Assembly (NCBI GenBank): GCA_963556195.1
Contig: OY744544.1
Coordinates: forward strand, 50,138,325 to 50,202,324
From: Sepiola atlantica
Lineage: Eukaryota; Mollusca; Cephalopoda; Sepiida; Sepiolidae
Length of the DNA stretch: 64,000 bases
Direction of reading: 5' to 3'
The notes beneath the pieces are model-generated. The model was not told the origin of the DNA. It searched no databases and worked only from the letters and a program-made list of their open reading frames with translations. Positions 47,160-59,474 of this stretch are shown here, one piece after another; the stretch's first letter is position 1, and every line of letters starts with the position of its first letter. Position numbers and translations under genes: made by a program.

Positions 47160-47890
47160 TAGGGATGGGACAAACTACCGGATACCAGACATCCATCCGC
47201 TATTTCAGACACTCCAACCGAGACATCATTTTATAATTCTAACTGTCCTTTAAGTGTTTGGACTCCTCTTGCACTTTGGTTACTGTGTATATTCGCCAGG
47301 TTGTTTTTGAAATTGTTTTTTTATAGACCAGTCACTTCCTATTATTACTAGACTCATGAAGGTCTTCCTAATATTTCAATTTCTTTTCATGCCGTACATA
47401 AGTCTTTTGTATTTGATTATCTTTATCCCTTCAGCTCTAGTAAGGCTTGAATCATTAGGGACACTGACTTCAACTAGGATTGCTACTCTTTCGTCCTTGC
47501 CCCATACCAATATGACAGGGTTAACAGCTCAGTTTTATAAGTATGAAGCCGTAGGGATAAATACAATGTTGATGGTGTATTACTTATTTCCGACAGCCCT
47601 TACTGGTATATATTCCCAAGATTTGCTTCTACGTTTGACGTTCATTTCTTAAAACGGTCATGTGAAGATATCTACGCACTCCATTGTGTCGTATTTTAAA
47701 ATAGCCATCCCTAAGCAGAACCTTACTACTGCATGTCAAGTGGCCCACAATCTCTATTTTTGTGTGGCAGAATATGCATTTGTTATCGTTACTGAGACTA
47801 CTTATCTTCTTAAAAAGCATTGCTCATCAAGCCTTGATCGTGAGCAGCCATTACCATCCTCTCCTAATCATAGTAGAGCGATCCTCTTTT
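47160..47890 (-). pseudogene. R2/R4-type LINE relic, zinc finger and RLE (copy A)
   Basis: On the minus strand, AAHDQGLMSN (near 47865) is followed by KCIFCHTKIEIVGHLTC, an intact CCHC finger at 47790-47740, and DGYFKIRHNGVRRYLH. Downstream, ILVEVSVPND and IIKYKRL (about 47500-47420) correspond to the final endonuclease strand and the helix after it. IGSDWSIKKQF ends the homology. Copy A lies upstream of copy B in the same orientation. The two overlap in protein content, so they are separate insertions or a tandem duplication. Confidence 0.82.
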
Positions 47891-48749
47891 GAGAATTTCT
47901 TCCATTACGAATTCCATTCTTTTATTTTTTGCTTTTATGCCTGGTTCAGGATTACTTCACTTCATAACTATCTCCTCAATTCAACTCTTCAAACAACAAT
48001 GCAAAGTAAATTATATTCTCAATACAATATCAATAGACCCATAACATGTGGAATATTTCAGTTTACAAAATGCCCTCGGAATTCTTTTTCAGAAATAAAT
48101 AACTCTATTAGCAAAAAAATCAATTGTTTAATGGTTATATTTTCTGAAATATACTTTTCATATGGAGCAACATTTTTAAAAAATCTCAACCATAGTTTGG
48201 AATTCCATTATTTTTTTGACTATTTCAATAAAAACACATCTCATTTCCCTCTCTAGTAAAGTAGTTTATCCTAATTCTTCCAATCTGTACCCGAAACTGT
48301 AGTAATTTAATCATTTTTATTAATTTTCTCCCTCTTCATTTAATGCCTTCAATCTAAATATGACATTTAAATGTCTAGATCGAGACGCACCAGTCGCTTT
48401 AAGTGATTTTAGTTGATGAATAACGATTATTTTCCAGTGCTTTTCGCATTATTATAACTAGCAAAAATATGCTCACAATGCAATATATGTTATCAATACT
48501 ATCAAATATATGCTCCGTCCAGTCGCATAGTTTTGCTAGTTGTTTTATGTTACATCCATTACATTTTAAACTAAGTAAAATGTAACCACAGGGAAAGTGT
48601 TCAGAAAACAAAATCTTTAAATTCACTTCGATGAATAGAATTGTATTGTTTCAGAAGACCGCGTAACAAAACTTATATTTGGCGTTATTTAATATTTCAG
48701 TAAAATGTGTTTTTACAAAACGAAAAAAATCACCTCATCCTATATTTTT
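47891..48749. other. Unassigned AT-rich sequence
   Basis: The plus-strand frame reaching 48256 has no recognisable domain and its first part is antisense to the LINE relic. No gene supported. Confidence 0.4.
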
Positions 48750-49560
48750 TTGTGCTTTAAAACATAATTTCTAATAGGATTAAAAACAAAACACACCCAA
48801 GACGTTTTTAATAAAACATTCAAAGTAAATATATCATGTTTGAGCGACTCGTACTATAAATCTCAGAGAATGTTATTAATCAAATAACGTGTGTCCATCT
48901 CTCTCTCTCTTTTCTCTCTCTCTCTCTCTTTCCCTCTCTACTATTACGGAAATCGAGTATTGGTACTGCTATAATAACATCAACAATAACAACAACTACT
49001 TGTTGACTATTTGTACTAATATTACTATACCACACCATACGACTACCACTACTACTACTACTACTTGATTCAATAAATCTTTGCTTTAAAACATAATTTC
49101 TAATAAGATTTAAAAAAAACAACATTTTAATAAAAAATTCAAAGTAAATATATCATGTTTGAGCGACTCGTACCATACATCTCAGGGAATGTGTAGTTTA
49201 CATGTTATTAATAAAATGACGTGTGTCTATCTCTCTTCTCTCTCTCTCTTCTCTCTCTCTCTCTTCTCTCTCTCTACTACCACGGTAAACGACTATTTGT
49301 ACTGCTATAATAGCATCAACAAAACTACTTGTGGGCTATTCGTACTGATATTACTACTACCACCACCACAACGACTACTACTACTATTACTACTACTACT
49401 TGATTTAATAAATTTGTGCTTTAAAACATAATTTGTAAAAGATAAAATAAAACCCAAAAAGTTTTAATAAAAAAATCAATTAATTATTAATCAAATAACG
49501 TGTGTCCATCTCTCTCTCATCTTTCTCTTTCTCACTATCCCTTTCTATTTTATCTCTCTC
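48750..49560. repeat. Tandem repeat of about 330 bp, roughly 2.4 copies
   Basis: Landmarks GCTTTAAAACATAATTTCTA (48755, 49081, 49416), ATATCATGTTTGAGCGACTC (48831, 49150) and AACGTGTGTCCATCTCTCTC recur in order. Each unit carries internal (CT)n and (ACT)n runs of differing length. Confidence 0.92.
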
Positions 49561-49916
49561 TTTCTCCATATCTCTTTTTCTTTCTTTAAATAGAACTTTC
49601 TGTTCGTCCGGATAATACAGAGGGCAATTAACCAAATGGTAAAATGGCCGCTTGCTGTTCCCTCATATTCCATTACAATTTAATTTTATTACATAACTCA
49701 ATTATATAGACGATATTATAGCGATACAAGTATCTCTTTAATAAATTCTATATTATATATATATATATCACGAGGAAAATATTTTAATATTTTAAATACA
49801 TCTGGAAATCTAAAAAAAAACAATCATGAGTGTATATCTGCAAATATTAATTATTAATTAAAACAAATTAATTATGTAAAGTTGAAAGACGCGTGGTGTT
49901 TGTGGAAGCTTTGGAA

Positions 49917-49920
<4 letters not shown>
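49561..49920. other. Unassigned sequence
   Basis: No recognised feature, apart from a short TA run near 49756. Confidence 0.4.

Positions 49921-49974
<54 letters not shown>
49921..49974. repeat. (TA)n microsatellite
   Basis: About 54 bp of TA. Confidence 0.95.
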
Positions 49975-49977
<3 letters not shown>

Positions 49978-50081
49978 GATCTGATAAGTAGATATAAAAA
50001 GAAAGCGATCGAAACTAATAATATAATTTCGGCTTCTGACAAACAGACAGACAGATACATAATCTCTGTTATTATAGGGAA

Positions 50082-50152
<71 letters not shown>

Positions 50153-50246
50153 GCAGCAGCAGCAGCAGCAGTAAAGCGCTTCCGACGACGACGATGATAC
50201 CGCCGCCGCCGCCGACGACGACGACGACGACGATGGCGGCGACGAA

Positions 50247-50280
<34 letters not shown>

Positions 50281-50311
50281 ACGGCGACGACGACGGCGAC
50301 GACGACGGCGG

Positions 50312-50346
<35 letters not shown>

Positions 50347-50352
50347 ACCACA
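50082..50352. repeat. (TTA)n, (GCA)n and (GAC/GGC)n compound array
   Basis: TTA trinucleotides to 50152, GCA to about 50171, then some 180 bp of GAC/GGC trinucleotides (CGACGACGGCGACGACGG and similar). This is one of the few strongly GC-rich stretches in the window. All frames stay open here only because of the trinucleotide register. Confidence 0.96.
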
Positions 50353-50489
50353 ACAACTGATTTATATTTTTGTATAACTGGATTCCCCAGCAAGCTATCA
50401 GCCTATTCTCGATGGTGGGGAACAAATACATTTCTATTATGCATTTGTGTCGTATCATGGCGTTTCAAAGCAATATTTCTCTCCCTCTC

Positions 50490-51129
<640 letters not shown>

Positions 51130-51323
51130 TAAATACTAGTGGAATCATCATATAAAAGAAGTTTAATGGTGTTACCATTTTTAGCATTAATAAAATCGAT
51201 TACAATAACAATAATAATAACAATGCCAATCATACCTACGATAGTCGCAGTGATAATATCATTAATAAAAATAAAAATAAAAATAACAAGATAATAATAA
51301 TAATAACGACAATAATAATAACG

Positions 51324-51361
<38 letters not shown>

Positions 51362-51851
51362 TATCACCATTATTACCATCCTGCTACTTGTGAAGTCATT
51401 GGGCGAAATAAGTCTACAAGTGATGGTAGGCTTTTATAGTTCTACTACCAGGACAAAGGACTAAGCACCAGTCAATAATAAGTGTTCAAGATAGTAAAGG
51501 AAGGATTAAGTAATTGAGATTAGATTAGTCTAAGTGATATCAGAGTTAATAGCTATCCCATTTATGGGTTTATGTGGGAGATGATTTTGGTAGAATTGGT
51601 AGTATTACTGACAGGCTATTGAGGCTGAGCATTATAGGTAATACTTAGAGATTTGATGTTATTGATAGTTTAGTAGGGTGGTTATATATTTATAGATTTA
51701 TAGATTCATCGGGACTTGTTGGGGTGGGGTTGAGTGGTCAATTTGGGTAGGGGGTTATAATGTGTTTGAGGTAGTGTATAATGGGGGGGTTAATGTAATC
51801 ATTCATTTTTGTAAAAAAATTTTAAAAATTATGTGGGGAGTTGGTGTGGGG

Positions 51852-52300
51852 TTAAGGTGGGGTATGTGGGTTGCTAAGGAGGTAGAGTCTACTATGTTTA
51901 CAGTTGATAGATGTCTCTTGTTTTCTATTTAGGAGTTTATTTTTGTCTTTAAAACGGATAATTTCCAGTTTTTCATTTAAACATAATCTACATTGTGAGT
52001 TTATTGATTTGCAGGTGCTAGATTTTTTCAAGATTTTCCACTTTATTATGGGAGTTTCTTTTTTTGTTTTTATTTTATGGTAGTGTAGTGAAAGTCCAGT
52101 TTGGCCAGGATGGTCAGGGTTGTTGAAGGAGAGTTTATGGTTGTAGAATCTTTCCTTGAAGTTGTTACCTGCCAGACCAATATAATAGTTAGTCTGGGAT
52201 GGGTTTTCTGTTGAGGAGATAGATGCCTCATAGACCACTTGGGTTGATAGGCGCTTTTGATTTAGGGGCAGTTTGATTTGTTATTACAGTTACATGTTCT
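51852..52300 (-). pseudogene. GIY-YIG endonuclease domain of the retroelement
   Basis: The frame 52238-51852 (128 codons) contains VVYEASI (the GIY position), NYYIGLAGNNFKERFYNHK (YIG with the following catalytic-type Arg and His) and IIKWKILKKSS. It then has CRLCLNEKLEII with a conserved Glu and two Cys, and a final NRKQETSINC. A cysteine-rich CNCNN stretch just upstream is out of frame by one base at a CCCC run near 52266, so the ORF start is not real. In intact elements this nuclease nicks DNA to prime reverse transcription. Apart from the frame break the domain looks complete. Confidence 0.88.
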
Positions 52301-52487
52301 TCTAGGATTTGAGGTTACTGAGGTGTTTAGTATTTTCATGTTGTGCTTTTTATGATTTTTTCCAGATTGTCCCCACAACAATAGCTGAGTTTCAGTGTAT
52401 TCTTATTAAAGATTTTATGGAGTATGTTGTTATTGGGGAAATGAGTGTTAATAAACACTCATTTAATAAAGTTCAGGAATTTATTCC

Positions 52488-53486
52488 CTAATTTGGTTTT
52501 AGTTGTATTTTTAAATAGAGGTGTATACCAGATAATTTTCCTATTTCTATTTTTGTTCCTACTAGAGTTATTTTTTGTGTAGTTGGAATATACTCTATTT
52601 TGGTATTTTTATATCCACTCTCCTTTAGTGCTTTATCATAAAAGTTCTTATGTTTATTGAATATATCTATATTGGAGAAGTTGTTGCTAATCCTTCTACT
52701 AATTGATTCAGGGATGTGTTTACTTACAGATCTAGGGTGGTTAGATAGTGGGTTGACATAAAGGGGGTAGGAATTATCTTTAGCATAGGGCTCATAAGTG
52801 TCTCTAGTGAGGTTGAATATAATATCGAGGAAGTTGACCTGTTTAACATTTGATGTTATTTCAGCCTTTAGGCCTATTCGTTTCATTTCTTTGGATATTA
52901 TTTTTTTGATTTGTTCACACTTTTGTCCGTTTGTGTTTTTAACGTACATTAGGCCATCATCTCTGTAAAGGCCGATTGAATCGACTTCGAGATCTTTTGT
53001 TAGGTTATATAGTAAGTACAGGCAAACCAAGTCTGTCACCTCGGCAGAGTCAAGAGAGCCCATAGATACATCGAAGGAAGAGAAATGATCCTGCTTTGTC
53101 CATTGTTCTTTATTATTTATTAGTACTGTGGTTCGGCATTTTTTAATTATGTTTATTTCGTCTTCAGAGATATTAGAGAGGAGAGTGGCGAATTCTATAA
53201 CATTTTCGAAGAGTGCTCTGGTTATTGAGGGGTAGTAATTAACTATATCGAATTGTATAAAGGAGCATTTATCTTTATTACTAATTCTATTAAACCAGCT
53301 TATAGTTTCAGCGGTATTAATCCACTGGTTTAAGTTGTAGGTGTTTTTAATTTGCTTATTCATTTTTTCTAAGATGTTTTTACTGATTTTGCCTATCTCT
53401 TGTCGGGTAGGATTAATAAGTCTGGGTTGAGGTTTAGTGTGGAAATTAATTTTGTGATCTTTTAATAGTATATATGCTTCTCTTTA
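52488..53486 (-). pseudogene. Reverse transcriptase of the GIY-YIG retroelement
   Basis: The open frame 53363-52488 (291 codons) extends upstream without stop to about 53486, where LKDHK and RLINPTRQEIGKIS are seen. Motifs by ORF residue: FIQFDIVNYYPSI (35-47, first catalytic Asp), MGSLDSAEV (101-109), GLYRDDGLMY (131-140, catalytic box as YRDD rather than YVDD) and VNFLDIIFNL (176-185). YPLYVNPLSNHPRSV follows. After a frameshift near 52530 homology continues with a stop (NKFLNFIK then TGA) and [14 protein letters not shown], the connector to GIY-YIG. It is nearly complete but inactivated. The YRDD box separates it from the YVDD relic at 14 kb. Confidence 0.87.
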
Positions 53487-53490
53487 TAAT

Positions 53491-54020
53491 GTATAATATA
53501 ATCACAATTAAAAATATTATCACAACAAAATTCACTACAAATAATGAGCAAGCCATAAATGACTATATTAAAATAGAATGCAGAAGTAGCAATTAATACC
53601 CTAAAATTATATTATCAAACATTTTTATCTACACGATAATTACCTATTACAACAAAAATGACAGTTATAACTCTATGATTATAATTCTATTCTCATTTTA
53701 AATTTAACCCCCCCCCCCCCCCGCCCTGGCTGGAATTAAGGTCACGATGGCCTAGACACGAGAGAACCTCCCACGCAACTTTTTGAAACATGATTTGTTG
53801 GGGTCTCCCCCTCTCCCCCTCCCTTCTCATGTCCCCGTTGTAGGCAGAGCTCCATCTCTGTCCCCCTCCCCTCTAATACATCTTCAATTTCCGGTTGAGG
53901 TTAATTTAAAGTCTCTGCCATATGATTCCATTATAGCTTGAAAAGTTGACGCTCTTTGCGAGTGTTAATGAAACAGAATATATTTTGTCGCAATTAATGG
54001 AATAAAATCATCAACAAAAA
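53491..54020. repeat. Right inverted arm, about 530 bp
   Basis: Counterpart of 50591-51129. Differences are scattered substitutions and length changes in the poly-C/poly-G tract near 53708. Confidence 0.95.
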
Positions 54021-54112
54021 ATATATATTTTGCTCTGAATTTTCATTGAGCTCTCTCATAAACCCGGTTTCAACTTCCTTCGGATTTATACCCCATGGAT
54101 ATTTGTAACAAG

Positions 54113-54144
<32 letters not shown>

Positions 54145-54199
54145 TACCCACAACCTGGAATTTACAAATACGCCAGACTCATTCAAGAAGACCGTAACT

Positions 54200-55522
54200 G
54201 CCGACATAAATAAACACTAAAAAGGGATAATGATTCTCCGACAAAATCATACAAAATGACAAAGAAGAGAAAATAATCACTAACCAGAAGCTCCATCACT
54301 GATAAATATCATCTCGCAAATAAGAATACATATAGGACCATTAATAATGAAGCCACTGAGATAGCCACTACCTAGCAGAGACAAAGGCTTTCGTCAACCT
54401 AAAAGACCACAAAGGAGACTTCAGCCCTTTCTTCAGACTAATCAACTCGGCCAAAAGTTCTATAGGATCAGCAAGTAAGCCAATAGTTAAAATATAGTCA
54501 ATAAAATAAAAGTTAAAACGAATCTCAGCCAGTGGGTTAACACAAGCGCAACACCCAAATTAGTTTAACAAAATACAGGAAAAACATAGATGCAAGTTCA
54601 CACAATTAGACATAGTAGACTTCTACCCATCCATTTCCAAATACACCCTAGATAACGCTTTTACTCTTGCACTTTCACACACAGACATTAGCGAACTAGA
54701 GAAATAACCAATTATACAAACAAGACACACCCTTCTTTTTTCCTCGGCCTTCACAGAGATGATAGACTTTGCTTGTCACGTAATTGCAACGATAGATTAA
54801 CAAAAAACTGAACCAATACCTTTCAAGGCCTCGCATTCGAAAATTACCTATCAAAACAAACTTATACCAACTTAACTTCCTCGACACTCACTGAACCTTG
54901 CAAACAACATGCACACACCTTTCCATAAACCCAATGAACTCCTTCACTAGATCAACAAAGGATTCGGCCTCTCTCTTCCGTCTTTAAAAACTTGGTTTAT
55001 TACATCAGCCAAAGGATCTCAAACCTCTCATCTAGCCCTGACATTTTCATAAGGCAGCGACTTATTACAATAAAGCGCTCCGCGACAGCGGATTTAGAGA
55101 ACAGATTTCATACATTTCCACTCGAACACAGACACGTGGCAGCCGCAATAGGAGAGGGACGGTGATTTGGGTTCCCCCTTTTTCTTTTAACACCAAAAAG
55201 AGTATGCGATCTTTTTCTGAGCTTACTTGAAAAGCACTTCCCTCCTACACACAACCTACACAAACTGTTCAACAGGAATACAACTAAGATAAAAATACTC
55301 CACCACCCCATATATTAGAAAAATACTCTCTGCTGAACCAACACAATAGAAAGCACAGGCTGCTCATTCCAGAACAAAAAAACAACTGTCTCTTATAGGA
55401 GAATTGCAACATTGATTATCAAGTGTATCGGGCGATTATCGCAAGCCATTTCAGCGGTAGAACCGAAAATACATAAGCATGACGCAGATAAGCTTAAGGC
55501 AAGATTGTACACACAGATATAC
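54200..55522 (+). pseudogene. Decayed relative of the YRDD retroelement, part 1
   Basis: Plus-strand translation across many stops shows the order of the element at 50.6-54 kb. FVNLKDHKGDFSPFFRLIN lies near 54390, FTQLDIVDFYPSI near 54600-54650 and LNFLDTH near 54875. NKALRDSGF lies near 55070, [14 protein letters not shown] near 55160 and NRKHRLLIPEQ near 55350. ENCNIDYQVYRAII, the start of GIY-YIG, lies near 55400. The YIG-like block ends at THRY beside the LTR element at 55522. Much more diverged than its neighbour; the catalytic YRDD box is not identifiable. Confidence 0.8.
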
Positions 55523-55723
55523 TGTAATCCAAACTTAAATGAAAAAATAAAATTGGATTTTCTTCACCTTAACCGTCAATTGCAATCTCCAATATCTAAA
55601 GTTCTCTCTCCAATCTTCACTCTCTTCTCTTCCAAACTCAACTCACCCTTCAGTCAAAAAAGTACGGTTTTTATATTGTTTAACCCACCACATATGCAAA
55701 TTATTGCTGTATCTTTAATCACA
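55523..55723 (-). repeat. 3' LTR (201 bp)
   Basis: Starts TGTAATCC and ends AATCACA as read on the plus strand, with TG...CA ends. Matches 59274-59474. Confidence 0.95.
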
Positions 55724-55799
55724 AGCACCCATGATCATCAAAGATCATTTCCCATCACATAATCCTGTACCCAAATCGGCGCAGTACGTTCTCTCCGCG

Positions 55800-56690
55800 G
55801 TCTTTACATCGCGACCGCCTCACCTTCATGCCCGGCGCTTATATCTCCATCGTTTACTTGGAGCACACACCTCAAATCTAAAATATGCCGCGACATCCCA
55901 TCGACACTCAACTTGTAAGGGGATTGCACTCCAGTAATCATTCCTCTTCCCCATTGCGTTGTACATCGAGCATTTGGTGGCTTCACCCAAACCTCTTCTC
56001 ATAATTAAATTCTGGCTGGTCCTCGCTCTTCGACTTCTGAGGATATATCTCTTGGATGTCGCCATTCATATTTAAAAATGGATCTATGTGGCACTGTCTC
56101 GTCCCTCTGTCTGACCTTGGGTGCCATGTTGTACCAGAATGTGGCCTCTTCGGGTGATATCCCTCCTCTCTCAGCTATCGCTTTCACTGTCCGATGATGT
56201 CGCTCAACTATTCCATTTCCTCCGGGCCTATAGGCTGCCCTGTAATATCTTTTTATTTTCCATTTTTCTAGCATTGTCTTGAGACGTTCTGAGCGAAAAA
56301 CGGTGCCATTGTCCATTATCACCTCCATTACCGGGCCCCGTTCAAACATCACCTTCTCCAATTCCTCTGTAACCGCAGTTGCCGTCTCCGCATGTAACTC
56401 CCTCCATATTGCTAGTCTCCCAGGCCCACAGTCAATCATTGACAAGTATGCGCCCCCACGATAGTGTGTTATGTCAATAGCTAATCTTGTCCAATTATTT
56501 GAAGTTCCAATTTCACCAGGATCATGTATATTCGGAGAAGGATCGATTGATTGACATCGAACACAATTCCTGACCACTCTCTGAACTTCCTCTCGTCTTA
56601 TAAGTGGATCAACTTTCCGCACCAAATATAATGTTCTATCCACTCCCATGTGGTGCATGCAATGCAACTCTTCTAGTTCTCCGGTTCCTA
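55800..56690 (-). pseudogene. Integrase of the LTR element
   Basis: The frame 56667-56005 (220 codons) carries the HHCC zinc finger (His near residues 2-6, Cys35 and Cys38 in NCVRCQ). The catalytic core is Asp65 (RLAIDITHY), Asp119 (VIMDNGTVF) and Glu155 (GIVERHHRTV), with exactly 35 residues between the last two: DD35E. A frame change near 56000 separates a C-terminal module (VKPPNARCTTQWGRG, VDGMSRHILDLR) that reaches about 55810. Integrase inserts the cDNA into host DNA. The core looks intact, but the gene is split from RNase H by a TAG-type stop near 56758. Confidence 0.92.
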
Positions 56691-56757
56691 AACAGCATAC
56701 CGGGACCTCTTCTTTCTCAACTAACCACCGTTTCTTAATTCGGGTTAGCGTATCTGC

Positions 56758-57300
56758 CTAGTTTCTCTGTGAAGGCACAAACACTACCTTTATTCGCAGT
56801 CCAAATTCGGATATTAACTCTCCAAGTATTCCCAATCTTCGCTTTACGATCATTTCTCCAGCACCCTTGGTTCTTATTTTACCACTCTCCTCCACCGTAG
56901 AGTTCACCCAACTTAGTACCGTTGCTGAATCGGTCCTTATTTCAATCTCTCTCAATCCCCATTATATGGCTAAATTGACGCCTTTCAAAACAGCATCTAA
57001 TTCAGCCACGTTAATGTGATTGCAGTCATCTTTTTTTCTCAGCCATGCTGCATCTTCCGCCACCAAACCACCAATTTCCACAACCACGCCTGTTGCAATA
57101 CTGCTTGCATCACACCACCCTACTCCTATTTTTGTTTCAGGTATGTGCCAAGCTCGACTAACTGGGTCCTCCTTCTCTACATCAGTTAGAATCTCCTGTA
57201 TTACTTTGACAGTTTTGCCATCAACTCTTTCCTCCCAGTCTACCCCACTTGCTCTTCTTTTAACATAACTGCATGCCAGTCGTAGCCATGCAGCAACTGG
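56758..57300 (-). pseudogene. RNase H region of the LTR element
   Basis: After the stop that ends the RT frame, the reading continues with GWCDASSIATGVVVEIGG (first Asp), HINVAELDAVLKGVNLA (Glu) and IRTDSATVLSWVNS (second Asp), the RNase H catalytic order. VVFVPSQRN closes the region. A stop lies just before WGLREIEIRTD. RNase H removes the RNA template during cDNA synthesis. Confidence 0.85.
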
Positions 57301-58067
57301 TTAGTGCCCCAACAATTTGCCGCAGAGAGAGAATAACTGTCGCCTATTCATTTCTTCCGTCATCTCCGGGACTTCGTTACCCCTTTTGAACATCAGCTCA
57401 CCCGTCTTTCCTTTCATAAACTTAAGTCCCAGTGCCGCTCCGCCGTCACAGGATTCAGGTGGATTTGCTGTCAGCCCAAATCCCTTAAGATGTTCCACCA
57501 CTTCCTCTGTCGATACTTTTGTCACATCTATGATTATGTCATCAATGTACGAATTAGTGGCCTCCTTTGTCTTTTTTCCTATCATTAACACAGTTTTTAG
57601 AACGGCTGCCATAATTTTTGGTGCAACATTAAGCCCAAATCCTAACCGTGTCAGACAGTAGGTTCTTACTTTATAGCAAACTAGCTGGTACTGCCATAGC
57701 TCTTTTTCCACGTGTAGTTGCAAGTAGGCAGACTTAAGGTCGACAATCGCAGTTCCTCCTGCCAACCGCCTCCATTTTCTCATATTTTCATCACACACAT
57801 CTATTAGGTCGCTCCCTGTATGACATGCTACAAAACGGTTCAATTCCCGAAAATCTGACACTGGCCTCACTTTACCTTTTGTGGCCTGGACCACTGCCAT
57901 CAACGGTAACACACCTTTTTCTTCACCCTTTCATGGTAAGAGAATACGATCTGCTATCCATCTTTCCACTTCCTTCTCGAACTCTGAATTTTTCTCACTG
58001 TCCAGGGAATTCTTATAATATTTTACTTTGTTCTGCAACACTGGATGCTCTCCCATCCATTTCCATT
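57301..58067 (-). pseudogene. Reverse transcriptase of the LTR element
   Basis: The 203-codon frame 57912-57301 contains VRPVSDFRELNRFV, AIVDLKSAYLQL (Asp in motif A), TRLGFGLNVAPKIM and NSYIDDIIIDV (the catalytic YIDD box, residues 122-125), then GGAALGLKF. It ends at a TAA just after GKLLGH. Upstream to 58067 the frame is legible (EFEKEVERWIADRILLP) but holds a TGA before KGEEKGVLPLM. The apparent ORF start therefore lies inside the domain. Confidence 0.9.
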
Positions 58068-58600
58068 TCACTGTCCATCTCTCTCCATCAAAACCGCCTC
58101 GAAATCTTTATCCTCAATTTTGCAAACGTTCGGCTGATGGGCAGCTACGGCACAGTGTACATCTCCAAACTTGACCTCAGTTTTGTTGATACTCACACCT
58201 CCCATCTCATTGATCACGTCCATTCCAATTATGACATCAATTCCGTCAATCATGTGATCCATCAGAATCACTTCCACCTTCACTCGTACCCCATATACTT
58301 TCATTTCCACTTGCCGGGCTCCCTTACATTTTACGTCCCGACCGTCAACTGTTTTTATCGTGCCACCTCTACCACACCCACTCACAAGTTGGAGTTAAGT
58401 AGAGTGGTGGTGCATCCAGTGTCAACAAGTGTCGTCATTACATCATCATTTACTGCCACTTCTATCATGGGTAGAGTTCCATACTGCGCCTTCATTCTGT
58501 TTCTGGGGTAGCTACTGGCACAGAAGCTCCCCTTTGCTCGTTTCCCTGAGCCAGAGAACAATATCTCGCAATGTGCCCAATGCTTGCACACTCATAGCAC
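58068..58600 (-). pseudogene. Aspartic protease of the LTR element
   Basis: The frame 58591-58382 holds MIEVAVNDDV and TLVDTGCTTTLLN, with the catalytic DTG. The second half, in another frame (58385-58068), holds MIDGIDVIIGMDVINEMGG, the conserved hydrophobic-Gly block of retropepsins. A frame break at about 58383 separates them. The protease frame overlaps the end of the gag zinc-knuckle frame, which is common where pol is expressed by frameshifting, but decay cannot be excluded. Confidence 0.87.
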
Positions 58601-59247
58601 CTTACTCTGAATCTAGCTGGCTCCGTGCAATCTTTAATAACATGTGGTCCTCGACACCTAAAGCACCGAATGCTCGAAGATTATCTTTGAATCTCATTTT
58701 TCAGTGTAGTGCTTTGTGCACTCGCTGCCACCGTCCCAGTATCTCGCATCCTCTTGCTAACCAATAGCCGTGCAGTCGGTATCAGTCGACTAACATTCAG
58801 TCTCTCCAAGTGATGCAATTGTTGCAGTGCCACAGATACGTCATCTGGAAATCCTGCGATGAACGCGAGTTTTGCTGTCTGATCCATACCTATCCCTAGG
58901 TATCCAGCTAATCCAGCCAATCTGTTGATATTGTTGGCATAAACATCCACCGATTCTCCAGTCCACCTGAATCGTTTCAGTTTTTCATAGGCTTCGAAAG
59001 GACCTTCAGTGAATTCTGTCACCAATCTCATCTCTATCTTTTCCGCATCTAATTGGTCTGTATCACTCATCTCGAGGAAGAGAGCAAGCGCATCCCCATG
59101 CAGAAAAAGTGGAATGAAACTAGCTAGGTCTTGTACTCGCTGTAGTTTCGCCACCAGTTTTACTTTTTTCATCCACCCGACTACATCACCTTCTCCACTA
59201 AAAGGCGATATCACATCCTTGCTCAAACTTATTTTTCCGGACTCCAT
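58500..59247 (-). pseudogene. gag of the LTR element
   Basis: The ATG at 59247 (MESGKISLSK) is the likely start, 27 bases inside the 5' LTR edge; the longer frame to 59298 runs into the LTR. The capsid-type region contains WMKKVKLVAKLQ, FIPLFLHGDALALFLEM, EAYEKLKRFRW and GYLGIGMD. A TAA at about 58681 precedes two zinc knuckles, CFRCRGPHVIKDC (CX2CX3HX4C, one residue short) and CYECASIGHIARYC (standard CX2CX4HX4C). Gag packages the element RNA in particles. Confidence 0.88.
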
Positions 59248-59273
59248 ATTCTCCTCTTCACGCCGAAATAGCT

Positions 59274-59474
59274 TGTAATCCAAACTTAAATAAAACAATA
59301 AAATTGGATTTTCTTCACCTTAACCGACAATTGCAATCTCCAATATTAAAAGTTCTCTCTCCAATCTTCACTCTCTTCTCTTCCAAACTCAACTCACCCT
59401 TCAGTCAAAAAAGTACGGATTTTATATTGTTTAACCCACCACATATGCAAATTATTGCTGTATCTTAAATCACA
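59274..59474 (-). repeat. 5' LTR (201 bp)
   Basis: Counterpart of 55523-55723, with about 7 single-base differences by eye. The flanking bases do not form a clean 4-6 bp target duplication (TATAC on the left, TAAATAC on the right). Confidence 0.95.

Larger units (their letters stand above)
55523..59474 (-). mobile_element. Ty3/gypsy-like LTR retrotransposon, full-length but broken
   Basis: A 3952-bp element on the minus strand with 201-bp LTRs. The order gag, zinc knuckles, protease, RT, RNase H, integrase fits Ty3/gypsy. The integrase C-terminal VWVKPPNARCTTQWG block also fits better than BEL/Pao, though I cannot run a tree. Single stops and frame breaks occur in gag, protease, before RT, after RT, in RNase H and after integrase. 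The LTRs differ at only about 7 of 201 positions, so the insertion is comparatively young. No standard TGG primer-binding site was obvious next to the 5' LTR. Confidence 0.92.

Noticed and set aside
45818..48256. Plus-strand frames resembling small membrane proteins
   Set aside because: Those at 46.2-47.9 kb lie antisense to LINE relics recognised on the minus strand. The hydrophobicity comes from T-rich composition.
57317..58767. Plus-strand frames of 112-228 codons across the LTR element
   Set aside because: They are antisense to RT, protease and gag, whose motifs are unambiguous on the minus strand.
55523..59474. BEL/Pao or endogenous retrovirus identity
   Set aside because: No envelope-like frame lies between integrase and the 3' LTR, and the integrase C-terminal block fits Ty3/gypsy better. 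BEL/Pao is less likely but not formally excluded without a tree.
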